NCBI RefSeq assembly: GCF_000686665.1
Contig: NZ_JMLH01000004.1
Span: 27,901 to 91,900, forward strand
Length of the DNA stretch: 64,000 nt
From: Thomasclavelia saccharogumia DSM 17460
GTDB taxonomy: Bacteria > Bacillota_I > Bacilli_A > Erysipelotrichales > Coprobacillaceae
Direction of reading: 5' to 3'
Position 1 is the stretch's first letter. Every line of letters starts with the position of its first letter. The notes beneath the pieces were generated by a model. That model made no database searches. It was not told the origin of the DNA and saw nothing but the letters and a program-made list of their open reading frames with translations. Positions 43,566 to 52,159 of the stretch are shown here, piece after piece. The translations under genes were made by a program, and so were the position numbers.

Positions 43566-46166
43566 TTATCTATTTTTAATTTTTTTAATTATTTGAATAA
43601 TTGGTAAATTTGCTAGTGCTAAACCGTAAACAATTAATAATTGTTCAATGTTTAATGTTTGAACTTTAAATGTTGTTTGTAAAAACGGCATTGTAACAAC
43701 TAAAGTAATCAAAATAAAACCAATCAAAAAAGCTCCTTGTAAAAATATATTATTGAAAAAGCCTTTTTTAAATATAACTGGTTTTTTTGACTTACAATTA
43801 TAACCATGTACTAATCTTGATAAACAAAGCGTAGCAAAAGCCATGGTGCTAGCTAATACGGTATTACCATCTTGATATCCAATCGTAAATGCTAGCATTG
43901 TCATTAAAGCAATCACAAAGCCTTCAATTCCCACATCGATTAAAAACGGTTTGGTTAAAATTGATTCATTTATCGGTCTTGGTTTTTCTTTCATAACCTC
44001 TTTACTGTGAGGTTCCATTCCTAAAGCAATCGCTGGTAAACTATCAGTAAGTAAATTAATAAATAATAAATGTACTGGCGCAAAAGGTACTGGTAAAGCC
44101 ATGATCGAAGCATATAAAACAGCTAAGATTCCGCCAAAATTTCCTGATAGTAAAAATTGAATTGCATCTTTGATATGACTATAAACATTTCGCCCGTTTT
44201 CAATGGCTTTAACGATTGTTGCAAAATTATCATCGGTCAAAACCATTGCAGCAGCATCTTTAGATACTTCACTTCCCGTGATTCCCATCGCAACACCAAT
44301 ATTCGCCTGTTTTAAAGCTGGAGCATCATTGACGCCATCGCCAGTCATTGCAACAATATTTCCTCTTTCTTGCCAGGCTTTAACAATTCGAATCTTATGT
44401 TCTGGTGAAACTCGTGCATAAACACGTTTATCTGCAACAAACTGTTTTAACTGTTCATCAGTTAAATGATCGATCATACTTCCTTCAACTGCTTGCGAAT
44501 CATCAGTTAAAATTCCGATTCTTTTAGCAATAGCCATTGCTGTAATTTTATGATCACCAGTAATCATAATTGGAGTAATTCCGGCTTGAATACATTCTTC
44601 AACTGCTTTAGCACTTTCTACTCGTGGCGGATCCATCATGGAAATTAGACCTAGAAAAATCAAATCATTTTCATCTTCAAGCATCAAAGCTTTCTCTTGA
44701 TCAAATTTACGATAAGTGATTGCTAAAACGCGCAATCCATTTTTAGAAAACTCCATATTCATGTCATTAATTTTCTTGATATCATCTGCGGTGATTTCTA
44801 AAATTTGACCATTTTTACGAATATATTTAACTCTTTTGATTAAAACATCAACTGCTCCTTTAGTAATCATGGTATAACCATCTTTTAAAAGATGCAGAGT
44901 TGACATCATTTTACGATCACTATCAAAAGGTAATTCACTTAAGCGTGGATAAGCATCTCTAACTCGTTTAGCTGGTACATTTAAACTATCACTAAGATTG
45001 ATCAGTGCTGTTTCCGTAGGATCACCTATTTCTTGACCATCAGTATTTGTCGAATCGTTACACAAAATACTTAAACGCATTAGATCTTTATGCAATGGAT
45101 TAGAAGGATCAATATCTTTAGCTAAAATCCTTTTTTCTTCAATATAATAATCTTCGACTGTCATTTTATTTTGAGTTAAGGTTCCTGTTTTATCTGAACA
45201 AATAACAGAAACACTGCCTAAACCTTCTACGGCTTGCAGCTTACGAATAATTGCCCCTTCTTTAGCCATTTTTTGCGTTCCAAAAGATAGTACGATCGTT
45301 ACGATCGAACTCAAAGCTTCAGGAATTGCTGCCACCGCTAATGCTATTGCAAACATAAAAGCGTTACCAATATTACCACCTTGTAAGATGTTTAAAACAA
45401 ATAATAACGCACAAAATGCCATAATAATAATTGATAATTTTTTACCAAAATTATCTAAGTTTATTTGTAAAGGTGTTTTTTTATCAGAAGTACTTTTTAA
45501 TAATTGGGCAATTTTTCCTACTTCTGTTTCCATCGCTATTTCTGTAACTAAAAAACTGCCGCGACCATAAGTCACAAAACTTCCAGAATACACCATATTA
45601 ACACGATCACCTAAAGGTACTTCGCCTTCAATAACAGCCGTCGATTTTTCTACTGCCAAACTTTCTCCAGTTAAAGCACTTTCATCAACTTTCATACTTT
45701 TATTTTCAATAATTCTTCCATCAGCCGGTATATAATCACCAGCTTCCAAGTAGACTTCATCTCCGATCGTTACCTCTTTACTAGGAATTTCAATAATTTT
45801 ATTATTGCGTAACACTTTAGCATTAGGTGCTGATAATTCTTTAAGACTATTTAATGATTGATTCGCTTTTACAGTTTGGACTGTTCCCAAGACTGCATTG
45901 ATTGTAATTACGATCAAAATTACTAAAGCACTTTCAAAATCTCCTAAAAAGCCAGATACTAAGGCTGCTATGATAAGTATAATGACCAAAAAATCTTGAA
46001 ACTGCTCGATAAAAATCATCGGTATACTTTTTGGTTTAGTTTCAATTAGTTCGTTTAAACCATATTTTTCTTGATTCCTTTTAACTTGTTCATCATTAAG
46101 CGGTTTTAATGAACCATTGATTTCTTTTCTAATTTCCGATATTGATTTGTTGTAATATGCTTTCAT
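43566..46166 (-). CDS. P-type cation-transporting ATPase (Ca2+/Mn2+ type)
   Basis: 866-residue P2-type ATPase. N-terminal cation ATPase domain, actuator TGES (DESALTGESLAVEK), phosphorylation motif CSDKTGTLTQNKMT, hinge TGDGVNDAPALKQANIG, M4 AAIPEALSSIV (PEAL, the PEGL-like ion site) and a C-terminal four- to six-helix cation domain. GGAGGG lies 8 nt before ATG. A yybP-ykoY riboswitch in its leader argues for Mn2+ export or Mn2+/Ca2+ homeostasis; sequence alone fits Ca2+ pumps. Confidence 0.93.
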   Translation of the reverse strand: MKAYYNKSISEIRKEINGSLKPLNDEQVKRNQEKYGLNELIETKPKSIPMIFIEQFQDFLVIILIIAALVSGFLGDFESALVILIVITINAVLGTVQTVKANQSLNSLKELSAPNAKVLRNNKIIEIPSKEVTIGDEVYLEAGDYIPADGRIIENKSMKVDESALTGESLAVEKSTAVIEGEVPLGDRVNMVYSGSFVTYGRGSFLVTEIAMETEVGKIAQLLKSTSDKKTPLQINLDNFGKKLSIIIMAFCALLFVLNILQGGNIGNAFMFAIALAVAAIPEALSSIVTIVLSFGTQKMAKEGAIIRKLQAVEGLGSVSVICSDKTGTLTQNKMTVEDYYIEEKRILAKDIDPSNPLHKDLMRLSILCNDSTNTDGQEIGDPTETALINLSDSLNVPAKRVRDAYPRLSELPFDSDRKMMSTLHLLKDGYTMITKGAVDVLIKRVKYIRKNGQILEITADDIKKINDMNMEFSKNGLRVLAITYRKFDQEKALMLEDENDLIFLGLISMMDPPRVESAKAVEECIQAGITPIMITGDHKITAMAIAKRIGILTDDSQAVEGSMIDHLTDEQLKQFVADKRVYARVSPEHKIRIVKAWQERGNIVAMTGDGVNDAPALKQANIGVAMGITGSEVSKDAAAMVLTDDNFATIVKAIENGRNVYSHIKDAIQFLLSGNFGGILAVLYASIMALPVPFAPVHLLFINLLTDSLPAIALGMEPHSKEVMKEKPRPINESILTKPFLIDVGIEGFVIALMTMLAFTIGYQDGNTVLASTMAFATLCLSRLVHGYNCKSKKPVIFKKGFFNNIFLQGAFLIGFILITLVVTMPFLQTTFKVQTLNIEQLLIVYGLALANLPIIQIIKKIKNR

Positions 46167-46197
46167 CTATTTCCCTCCTCTATTCGTATACAATAAA

Positions 46198-46242
46198 AGC
46201 GAGTCCTTTATTGCATACTAAAAATGCAATAAAAGTCTCGCT
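46198..46242 (-). terminator. Riboswitch expression-platform terminator
   Basis: AGCGAG...TTTATTGCAT pairs with ATGCAATAAA...CTCGCT, then TTTTATT on the minus strand. The GCGAGAC segment is shared with the aptamer's closing helix, so the two structures exclude each other. Confidence 0.8.
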
Positions 46243-46320
46243 ATTTCATTACGTTCCGGATGATTTGATCATCGTATTGACGAAAGCGTAAACACTATGT
46301 GTTAGCTACTCCCTTTTATG
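46230..46320 (-). promoter_or_regulatory. yybP-ykoY (Mn2+) riboswitch
   Basis: On the minus strand: AAAGGGAGTAGCT, TCGTCAATACG, CATCCGGAACG and TAGCGAGACTTTT, matching the conserved blocks of the yybP-ykoY family in order. It precedes the P-type ATPase by about 65 nt. Family members bind Mn2+ and switch on exporters. Confidence 0.85.
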
Positions 46321-46361
46321 TTCTTATATGATAACTAGATTGATAAAAAAAGTCAATTCTT

Positions 46362-47228
46362 TTATTTATATAATACAACTTTTAACGAATTCTTAACAAT
46401 CTCTAAATGATAACAGCCTTTAGCATATCTTTCTCCATCAATATTAACATCTTGATTTGTTTTAATATCTAATACTTTTAACTTATTATGATAATATAAC
46501 TTTCCTTTTTCCAGCTGACCCGTAAATAATAAAAACAAATAGTATGGAATTGATCTTTTCTTTAAACTAGAAACTAAATTAATATCGATTAAACCATCTT
46601 GAATATCAGCATTTTTACCAATTCTAAACCCACCGCCAAAATACTTACCATTGCAAAAAGCTCCAACAATTAAACTTCCTTCATAGATTTTCTTATCATT
46701 TTGATAAAGCGTCGTAGGATATAAGCGATATTTTGACATCCTTCTAACTAGAACATTTACATACTGCAAAGTTTTTGGTAAATATTTGATTCGGCGATAA
46801 TTATGAACATTATTAGCTATATCGCTGTCAAAAGCACAACAAAATACATTAATACAATAGATATCGTTAGCTTTGATTAAATCAATTGGCTGGGCCTTTA
46901 AATGTAATGACATTTCTAAAAGCTCATAGGGGTCATTAGTATTGGCAATTGTCCGAATAAAATCATTTCCTGTTCCAGCAGGAATAATAACTAATTCATT
47001 ATCACTGCCAATCAATCCTTGAACAACTTCATGAACTATACCATCTCCACCAACTGCATAAATACGATGATTATATTTTTGATAGCTTTTTGCAATTTCA
47101 GTCGCATGGCGCGGATATTTTGTATACTTTATCTCATAGTCATATCCTTTCATCAAAGAATTGATCATTGCTTCTATTTTAAGACTTTGTGTATTTGGTT
47201 TTATTATAAAAATATGTTTTTGTTCCAT
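46362..47228 (-). CDS. Diacylglycerol/lipid kinase (YegS/BmrU/DagK family)
   Basis: 288-residue lipid kinase, probably phosphorylating diacylglycerol for phospholipid recycling. IIKPNTQS at the N-terminus, the nucleotide-binding VGGDGIVHEVVQGL and PAGTGNDFIRTI, and a C-terminal beta domain with VNIDGERY. Catalytic GGDG is intact. AAGGTGATA lies upstream of the start. Divergent from the membrane-protein gene at 47344. Confidence 0.88.
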   Translation of the reverse strand: MEQKHIFIIKPNTQSLKIEAMINSLMKGYDYEIKYTKYPRHATEIAKSYQKYNHRIYAVGGDGIVHEVVQGLIGSDNELVIIPAGTGNDFIRTIANTNDPYELLEMSLHLKAQPIDLIKANDIYCINVFCCAFDSDIANNVHNYRRIKYLPKTLQYVNVLVRRMSKYRLYPTTLYQNDKKIYEGSLIVGAFCNGKYFGGGFRIGKNADIQDGLIDINLVSSLKKRSIPYYLFLLFTGQLEKGKLYYHNKLKVLDIKTNQDVNIDGERYAKGCYHLEIVKNSLKVVLYK

Positions 47229-47343
47229 AAAGATATCACCTTCTTCATTTTAACAGATTTTTCCTTATATAAGCTATATTTTATTTAATTAAAAAAGCAT
47301 AAATGTGGATCAGATTGTAATAATTTATTTAAGAGGTGATCAG

Positions 47344-47892
47344 ATGATCTATATTATTAATATCATCCTTGGGGGAATATTTGTATATTATGATATTTAT
47401 CATATCGATAGTAATCTGATTAAATGGTTGATCAGTTTTAATTGTTTTATTTATCTAGTTATAAAAAAAGTTAGTCCACCTGCTATTTTAGCTAGTGCTT
47501 TGGCATTTATCGGTGATTATTTTTTGTTATTTACAAATCATTATTTAATTGGTATTAGTTTATTTATTATGGTTCAATTGACGTATATGTATCTGATAAA
47601 ATATGTTAATTATTTTCCTTTTGTTTTTTTAGGTCTTATTTTAATAAACCCTTTAATTAGTTTGGCACTTATATATTTAGGTTTTAGTTTATTGAATCTA
47701 TATCAGAGTTTTAAAACTTATAAAAAGCTTTTTATTGCTGTTTTTCTTTTATTATGTTGTGATATTATTATTGCACTTGTATATCTAAAACTTATCGATT
47801 CTGTTTTTGCTATTATGATCTGGATCTTTTATCTGCCTAGTCAGTTATTTTATATTTATAGTCAAACTTTTTTTCAAAAATCTTTTTTTTGA
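47344..47892 (+). CDS. YhhN/TMEM86-like membrane protein
   Basis: 182 residues from the ATG at 47344 (AGAGGTGATC upstream; an earlier frame opening at 47305 is rejected). About six to eight membrane helices. ALAFIGDYFLLFTNHYLIG matches the LxGDxxLL...FLxG pattern of the YhhN (lysoplasmalogenase) family, hinting at hydrolysis of vinyl-ether lysolipids. Plasmalogens are common in clostridial relatives, so the role is plausible; assignment rests on a short motif. Confidence 0.6.
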   Translation: MIYIINIILGGIFVYYDIYHIDSNLIKWLISFNCFIYLVIKKVSPPAILASALAFIGDYFLLFTNHYLIGISLFIMVQLTYMYLIKYVNYFPFVFLGLILINPLISLALIYLGFSLLNLYQSFKTYKKLFIAVFLLLCCDIIIALVYLKLIDSVFAIMIWIFYLPSQLFYIYSQTFFQKSFF

Positions 47893-47934
47893 TATTTATT
47901 TTTAGATTTAATAGTGTTATACTTATCGAGTACT

Positions 47935-48009
47935 GTCCTCATAGTGAAATGGATATCACGTAACCCTCCGGAGGTTAAGTTGTAGGTTCGATTCCTACTG
48001 AGGATGCCA
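47935..48009 (+). tRNA. tRNA-Arg(CCG)
   Basis: 75 nt folding as a full cloverleaf: acceptor GTCCTCA/TGAGGAT (one G-T pair), D stem GTGA/TCAC, anticodon stem TAACC/GGTTA with loop CTCCGGA (anticodon CCG, decoding CGG), T stem GTAGG/CCTAC with loop TTCGATT; CCA is encoded. A dead integrase gene follows, so this tRNA was probably an island attachment site. Confidence 0.95.
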
Positions 48010-48040
48010 ATATAAATAGTAATGAGATTTTAAATTTACT

Positions 48041-48078
48041 AAAACCCTTGACTTAGAGCCAAATTAGTTAAGGGTTTT
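48041..48078. terminator. Terminator between tRNA-Arg and the integrase relic
   Basis: AAAACCCTTGACT / AGTTAAGGGTTTT stem with flanking A and T runs; usable from both sides. Confidence 0.8.
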
Positions 48079-48329
48079 TATTTCGTTATTTGTTTTCGAC
48101 ACTTTTAAATTATAAAAACATTATTTATCACTTTAGCCTTATGTTCTTTGCTAATGTGAGTGTTATACATAGTGGTATTGAAATCAGTATGTCGCATCAA
48201 TTCTTATGCAGTCTTAATGTCAACATCATTCATTACCAATGCTGTAGTAAATGAATGAAATTAAAGTTTATGTATAATATTGTAAGATTCAGAATGTTTT
48301 GACATAGTAATCTTGATACGTTTAGACAT
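48078..48329 (-). pseudogene. int: Tyrosine recombinase (integrase) C-terminal remnant
   Basis: 84 codons read MSKRIKITMSKHSES..., FHSFTTALVMNDVDIKTA and ELMRHTDFNTTMYNTHIS, then KEHKAKVINNVF. This is the catalytic C-terminus of phage/ICE integrases: the R-H in HSFTT-type box II (Arg lost, replaced around a stop), H in MRHTDF, and Tyr in MYNTH-like position. Three in-frame stops (after HKL, after IKTA and after FII) and loss of the N-terminus show decay. It faces tRNA-Arg(CCG), the classic integrase-next-to-attachment-site layout. Confidence 0.8.
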
Positions 48330-48588
48330 GGAGATGACCCCATGGTGATATGCAGATACTCATAAAAGTAAGAAATAATTTTAGTAATTAGAAATCAAAA
48401 CACCCAGTATCACTATATGTGATACTCGTGTGTGTTATCATTTATTTTAAAGTATTGATTTTAAAAAGAAATATTGTAGAACATATTCGTAGAAAATAAT
48501 TTATATATTTGTAAAGCATAAGTTACTTTATTCTTACATATACTAATACATGAAGATAATTTAATCTTCTGCATTATTACAACTAAAT
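48330..48588. other. AT-rich island remnant without genes
   Basis: No supported ORF. A short hairpin lies near 48400-48430 (CAGTATCACTATATGTGATACT, shortened arms AGTATCAC/GTGATACT), possibly a terminator or operator. Confidence 0.45.
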
Positions 48589-48693
48589 AGAGCATGTTCG
48601 AGGATAGAAAGATGGCTATCACGCATAGCAATATGTAAAGTGTAGGGGTAACTCGATGAGATGTGGGAACAATCGCCCCACCGAATATGTTCT
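48589..48693 (+). ncRNA. Unclassified structured RNA candidate
   Basis: AGAGCATGTTCG and CGAATATGTTCT close a 12-bp stem (two G-T pairs) around ~80 nt. Inside are GATAG/CTATC, CATA-GCAA-TATG with a GNRA-like loop, and a third arm GTAGGGG/CCCCAC enclosing CGAT/ATCG. CTCTA/TAGAG with a T-rich tail follows at 48703-48738 and could terminate. The segment is GC-richer than its surroundings. No ORF runs through it, and no known riboswitch or tRNA is recognisable. Confidence 0.45.
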
Positions 48694-48738
48694 AAAAGAT
48701 TCAGCTCTCTAGTTATTATTTAGAGGACGTTTATTTTT

Positions 48739-49390
48739 ATGAATGATTGGATAAATGAAAAAGGGAGTATTACTTAATATTGATCAAAATTATATAAAAT
48801 GATATAAAAATTTGGTCTAAGAGTTTATAATGTTGATTATCCCATTATTTTAAGTAAAAAATACAAAATCAAATTAATAAATATAATAAAACAGTTAAAA
48901 TAATTTGATTATTATAATTAATTTATAAAAAAGCATTTCAAAAATAAATAATTTAATCTAAAAAAGTTATCTAACATAATTCGCTAATCAACATTTGCAT
49001 TTTCATAACAATATTGGCTGTAAAGTTTCAAATATAAAGTATTATCTGAGACATTACGTCTCTTTTCATAGCAGTACTGTTGATAATCAGTTGTTTGAAG
49101 TACCAGTTATATACTGTTATAACGACAAGTATCTTCATTCTGTTCTATCTATAGCTTTTATCATACCTCATTCATCATATTCCATATACTTTGTACTTCA
49201 GATTTTTTCTTTAGAAATGTTTTCTTCATTGAATGTTGAAAAATCGTTAACATGTTTCAGATATCTGTTTTTTCACTTTACCAGCGGATAGAAAATATAG
49301 AATATTCTAAGTGTTATGTTTTTATGTTGTTGTTTTATGTAGAAAGAAAATCTTTATATATTTAAGTTACAAGGGAACCATATTAATAAA
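48739..49390. other. Degenerate tract of the island
   Basis: No gene supported. A 98-codon plus-strand frame at 48995 has no RBS and unusual composition. On the minus strand short fragments such as YLKHVNDFSTFNEENISKEKI-like pieces and GMIKAIDRTE appear in different frames, suggesting a frameshifted mobile-element gene, but I cannot name it. Confidence 0.4.
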
Positions 49391-49419
49391 TTGACATGCG
49401 TTAGTTGGTGTAGTACAAT
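49391..49419 (+). promoter_or_regulatory. Promoter of the toxin-antitoxin operon
   Basis: TTGACA, a 17-nt spacer and TACAAT; near-consensus sigma-A promoter 27 nt before the antitoxin start. Confidence 0.8.
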
Positions 49420-49445
49420 GTATTACGAAAAGAGGGGTGGATTAT

Positions 49446-49664
49446 ATGAGTTTCTCAATTAGGTTGAATGATGAAGAAGAAAAATTATTTAGAAGTTATG
49501 CAAGTTTTCATGGATGCTCTTTAGGTGAAGCTTTAAAAAAAGCTTTACTTGAAAAAATTGAAGATGAATATGATGTTGCATTAGCAGAGCAAGCACATAA
49601 AGAATATTTAAATAATTCAACTACTTATTCTATGGATGAAGTAAAAAAGGAATTAGGATTATGA
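49446..49664 (+). CDS. relB: RelB-family type II antitoxin
   Basis: 72 residues from ATG 49446, with AGAGGGG 8 nt upstream (a GTG at 49437 overlaps the RBS). Ribbon-helix-helix N-terminus (MSFSIRLNDEEEKLFRSYA, then SLGEALKKALLEKIEDE) and a C-terminal toxin-binding tail (TYSMDEVKKELGL), as in RelB/DUF6290 antitoxins. Overlaps the toxin gene by 4 nt. Expected to bind its own promoter with the toxin. Confidence 0.88.
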   Translation: MSFSIRLNDEEEKLFRSYASFHGCSLGEALKKALLEKIEDEYDVALAEQAHKEYLNNSTTYSMDEVKKELGL

Positions 49665-49927
49665 GATATGATGTTGTTTTTTCTAAAACTGCATTAAAAC
49701 AGCTCAAGAAAATGGATAATTACACAAAGTTAATGCTAGTAAATTGGATTGAAAAAAATCTAGGTAATTGTGAAGATCCCCGTATTCTTGGGAAAGCATT
49801 AAAAGGTAATTTAAAAAATCAATGGAGATATAGAGTAGGGGATTATCGTATTTTATGTGAAATAGAAGATAATAAACTTATTATACTTGTTATTAATGTT
49901 GGTTATAGAAGAGAAATCTATGAATAG
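49661..49927 (+). CDS. relE: RelE/StbE-family type II toxin
   Basis: 88-residue RelE/ParE-superfamily toxin, likely a ribosome-dependent mRNA interferase. VVFSKTALKQLKKMDNYTK, RILGKALKGNLKNQWRYRVGDYR and LILVINVGYRREIY are typical; basic residues and a terminal Tyr in GYRREIY occupy active-site positions of RelE homologues. ATGA overlap with the antitoxin. Located within the integrase-marked island, so a plausible stabilisation module. Confidence 0.9.
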   Translation: MRYDVVFSKTALKQLKKMDNYTKLMLVNWIEKNLGNCEDPRILGKALKGNLKNQWRYRVGDYRILCEIEDNKLIILVINVGYRREIYE

Positions 49928-50676
49928 ATTTTTTTCTTTTAAAAACATTTAGGTAGTGTGCCTTTATTATGTTCTATAGAAACAACTTGCATAAAAACTA
50001 AAAAGTATGCATACAAAAAAATGCATCCATAAAAGATAAAATAGTTAAGAGAAGTTAAGATTTTTATATATAAGGGAAAATATTACTATCAGCTTATAAC
50101 TGTTGAATTGGTTCTTAATTTCTATTAATTGGGCTGCAACTTTATGAAATAAAGTTACATTCTTTTACAAAACGATAATTATGCACACAAAAATATATTT
50201 TTTAATCTTACTCAAAAAACCTCCTAGTTACTAGGTGATTTTTATAATGTCTTGAGCTTTTATTATATCTTGATTATGCCTAAAAGATGCAGCATAAATC
50301 CAAATAAACTTTTTTATTTAAAAAATAAGATTATCTGTATACCACTGGGTTTAAGAGATTTTAAAGAAAAAAATATCAGCCAATTTACAACGATTTTACA
50401 ACAAATGAAAGAGCCTTAAATATCATGACTTATGGTAAGTTATATAGAGTTATGGAAGAATGACGCTTGCAATACAGCGTCTTTTTCTATGTTGTGAAGC
50501 ATACAGCTTTTCATTTCTGCTTGTTTATTCAATACTTATTAGAGCATGATTTGTCAAGAGCCTGTTGCGTTAATAATACTGAAAGCATTTTTTACAAGCT
50601 ATGTGAAAATAAGTATTTTGCCAAAGCAGAAATACCGCATATATAGTAAAAAGTGTAATTATAGTAATTTATAGGA
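49928..50676. other. Gap between toxin-antitoxin and TetR operon
   Basis: No gene supported. Two terminator-like hairpins: CACCTAG/CTAGGAGG around 50215-50245 (T-run on the minus strand, A-run/T-run both sides) and GACGC/GCGTC with TTTTTCT at about 50462-50487. A fragment translating NERALNIMTYGKLYRVMEE near 50400-50460 may be the tail of a lost gene. Confidence 0.5.
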
Positions 50677-50736
50677 TTGACAATATTTATATATTTTGTA
50701 TAATCTATTTATATAAATAATTTATATAAATAGATT
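50677..50736 (+). promoter_or_regulatory. TetR-operon promoter and 35-bp operator
   Basis: TTGACA (50677), 16-nt spacer, TATAAT (50699-50704). Overlapping the -10 and start site is a perfect inverted repeat at 50702-50736: AATCTATTTATATAAAT, one central base, then its exact complement. Position and symmetry fit an autoregulatory TetR operator. Confidence 0.8.
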
Positions 50737-50757
50737 ATGAAAGGCTGGAGATAAACG

Positions 50758-51324
50758 ATGCCAAAACAAAGAATCACAAAAGAAATGGTTGTTAATGCTG
50801 CTTTTGAAATTGCTAGAAGTAGCGGAATGGAACAAGTTATGGTAAAAAATATTGCTGATAAAATAGGCTGTTCTGTTCAACCGATTTATAGTTACTGTAA
50901 AAATATGGACGGGTTACGTCAAGACGTAATAAAACAAGTCAATGATTTTATACAAGAATATGTACTAAATAATATTGACGAAAATGATTTGTTCCGTAGT
51001 TCAGGACATTCATACATTCAGTTGGCTAAAGACGAACCTAATTTGTTTAAAATCTTTATTTTACACCAGCGTAATGGGATTTCCTCGTTAGAAGATTTGT
51101 ATCAATCTGAAACGAATCCTAATATTGCTAAAGATATTTCTGATAAACTGAACATTAGTCTATCGAAAGCAAAGCAACTGCATTTGAATATGCTTATTTA
51201 TACAATTGGTATTGGTACTATTTTTTCTGTAACAATGCCAGGGATTTCGACAGATGAAATCTACACGCAACAAGAAATTGCCTATAAAGCATTCTTAAAG
51301 CAGGCATTAGATTGTGAAGAATGA
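50758..51324 (+). CDS. TetR/AcrR family regulator
   Basis: 188 residues with an N-terminal HTH (ITKEMVVNAAFEIARSSGME; VKNIADKIGCSVQPIYSYCKN) and a helical ligand domain. First gene of a three-gene operon with an FMN-binding-domain protein and a flavodoxin; the next start overlaps its stop. AGGCTGGAG lies 8 nt before ATG. Likely represses its own operon through the 35-bp palindrome. Inducer unknown; redox or xenobiotic stress would fit the partners. Confidence 0.88.
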   Translation: MPKQRITKEMVVNAAFEIARSSGMEQVMVKNIADKIGCSVQPIYSYCKNMDGLRQDVIKQVNDFIQEYVLNNIDENDLFRSSGHSYIQLAKDEPNLFKIFILHQRNGISSLEDLYQSETNPNIAKDISDKLNISLSKAKQLHLNMLIYTIGIGTIFSVTMPGISTDEIYTQQEIAYKAFLKQALDCEE

Positions 51325-51626
51325 TAATGAAGAAAAAGAAAATAATCATTATATTATTTTGCATAATAATTTTAATTTACATAGGCATAAGACTTGTGTC
51401 AAACATATTAGTTAATCACGCAAATAGTATTAGTGTTTCAAGTCTTAATATGGAAAATGTTAATGGTACATATATTGGTGAATACTTCTGTATTCCAGTT
51501 TATATCAAAGTAAAAGTGATAGTAAAAAATCAATCATTGGGCATAGATACTGTATCTGGTGCAACAGTGAGTAGTAAATGTATTTTGAAAGCAGTAGAAA
51601 ATGTGATAGAAAGAGGAAATGATTAA
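51321..51626 (+). CDS. FMN-binding-domain membrane protein, internally shortened
   Basis: 101 residues: an N-terminal membrane anchor (KKIIIILFCIIILIYIGI), a beta-rich start (NGTYIGEYFCIPVYIKVKV) and the FMN-attachment-like end DTVSGATVSSKCILKAVENV, in which the Thr of SGAT is the site that is flavinylated in RnfG/NqrC-type domains. Normal FMN_bind domains have about 30 more residues between these parts, so a middle segment seems to be missing in frame. May be a deletion derivative or a minimal form. Extracytoplasmic. Confidence 0.75.
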   Translation: MIMKKKKIIIILFCIIILIYIGIRLVSNILVNHANSISVSSLNMENVNGTYIGEYFCIPVYIKVKVIVKNQSLGIDTVSGATVSSKCILKAVENVIERGND

Positions 51627-51628
51627 AT

Positions 51629-52159
51629 ATGAATAAGATTGTAGTCCTTTATAAATCTAAATACGGAGCAACGAAAAAGTATGCTATCCTGTTACAGGAC
51701 GAATTATCTTGCGACATTTATAGCATTACTGATTATAAAAAAATTCCATTTGAAAGTTATGATTGTATCATATTTGCTGGTGCAATTTATGCTGGTGGAA
51801 TAGCAGGTTTAAATATCTTGCGAAAAATCCACAAAAATATAAAGCATAAAAAAATCATTATATTATGTGTAGGTGCGTCTCCCTTCGACGAGAAAGCAAT
51901 CGAAGAAGTCAAAACATGTAATTTAAAAGAAGATTTGAAAGGTGTTCCCTTTTTCTATGCAAGAGGTGCATGGAATGAAAGTATCATGACTTTTAAAGAC
52001 CGTATTATGTGTAAAATGTTACAAAAGATGATTGCCAAACAAGATATAGATTCTTCTGAATCATGGATGAAAGAATTACTGTGTTCACAAGGAAAAGTAT
52101 GTGATTGGACAGATAAGGAAAATCTATTACCGATTCTCGAATATATTAGAGAAAAATAA
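51629..52159 (+). CDS. Flavodoxin-domain protein
   Basis: 176-residue HemG-like flavodoxin. Phosphate-binding loop VVLYKSKYGATKKYA at the N-terminus, FAGAIYAGGIAG near residue 50 and ILCVGASPFDE near 85. Follows the FMN-binding gene after 2 nt. The regulator/FMN-binding/flavodoxin trio suggests inducible electron transfer to or from a membrane flavoprotein; no terminal reductase is encoded here. Confidence 0.85.
   Translation: MNKIVVLYKSKYGATKKYAILLQDELSCDIYSITDYKKIPFESYDCIIFAGAIYAGGIAGLNILRKIHKNIKHKKIIILCVGASPFDEKAIEEVKTCNLKEDLKGVPFFYARGAWNESIMTFKDRIMCKMLQKMIAKQDIDSSESWMKELLCSQGKVCDWTDKENLLPILEYIREK

Noticed and set aside
48589..48693. tRNA, retron msr-msd or known riboswitch
   Set aside because: No anticodon arm or T loop, no RT gene nearby, too short for a retron, and no match to aptamer consensus sequences I know.
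48995..49291. 98-codon plus-strand ORF
   Set aside because: No RBS, odd composition, and the opposite strand shows fragments of a decayed gene.
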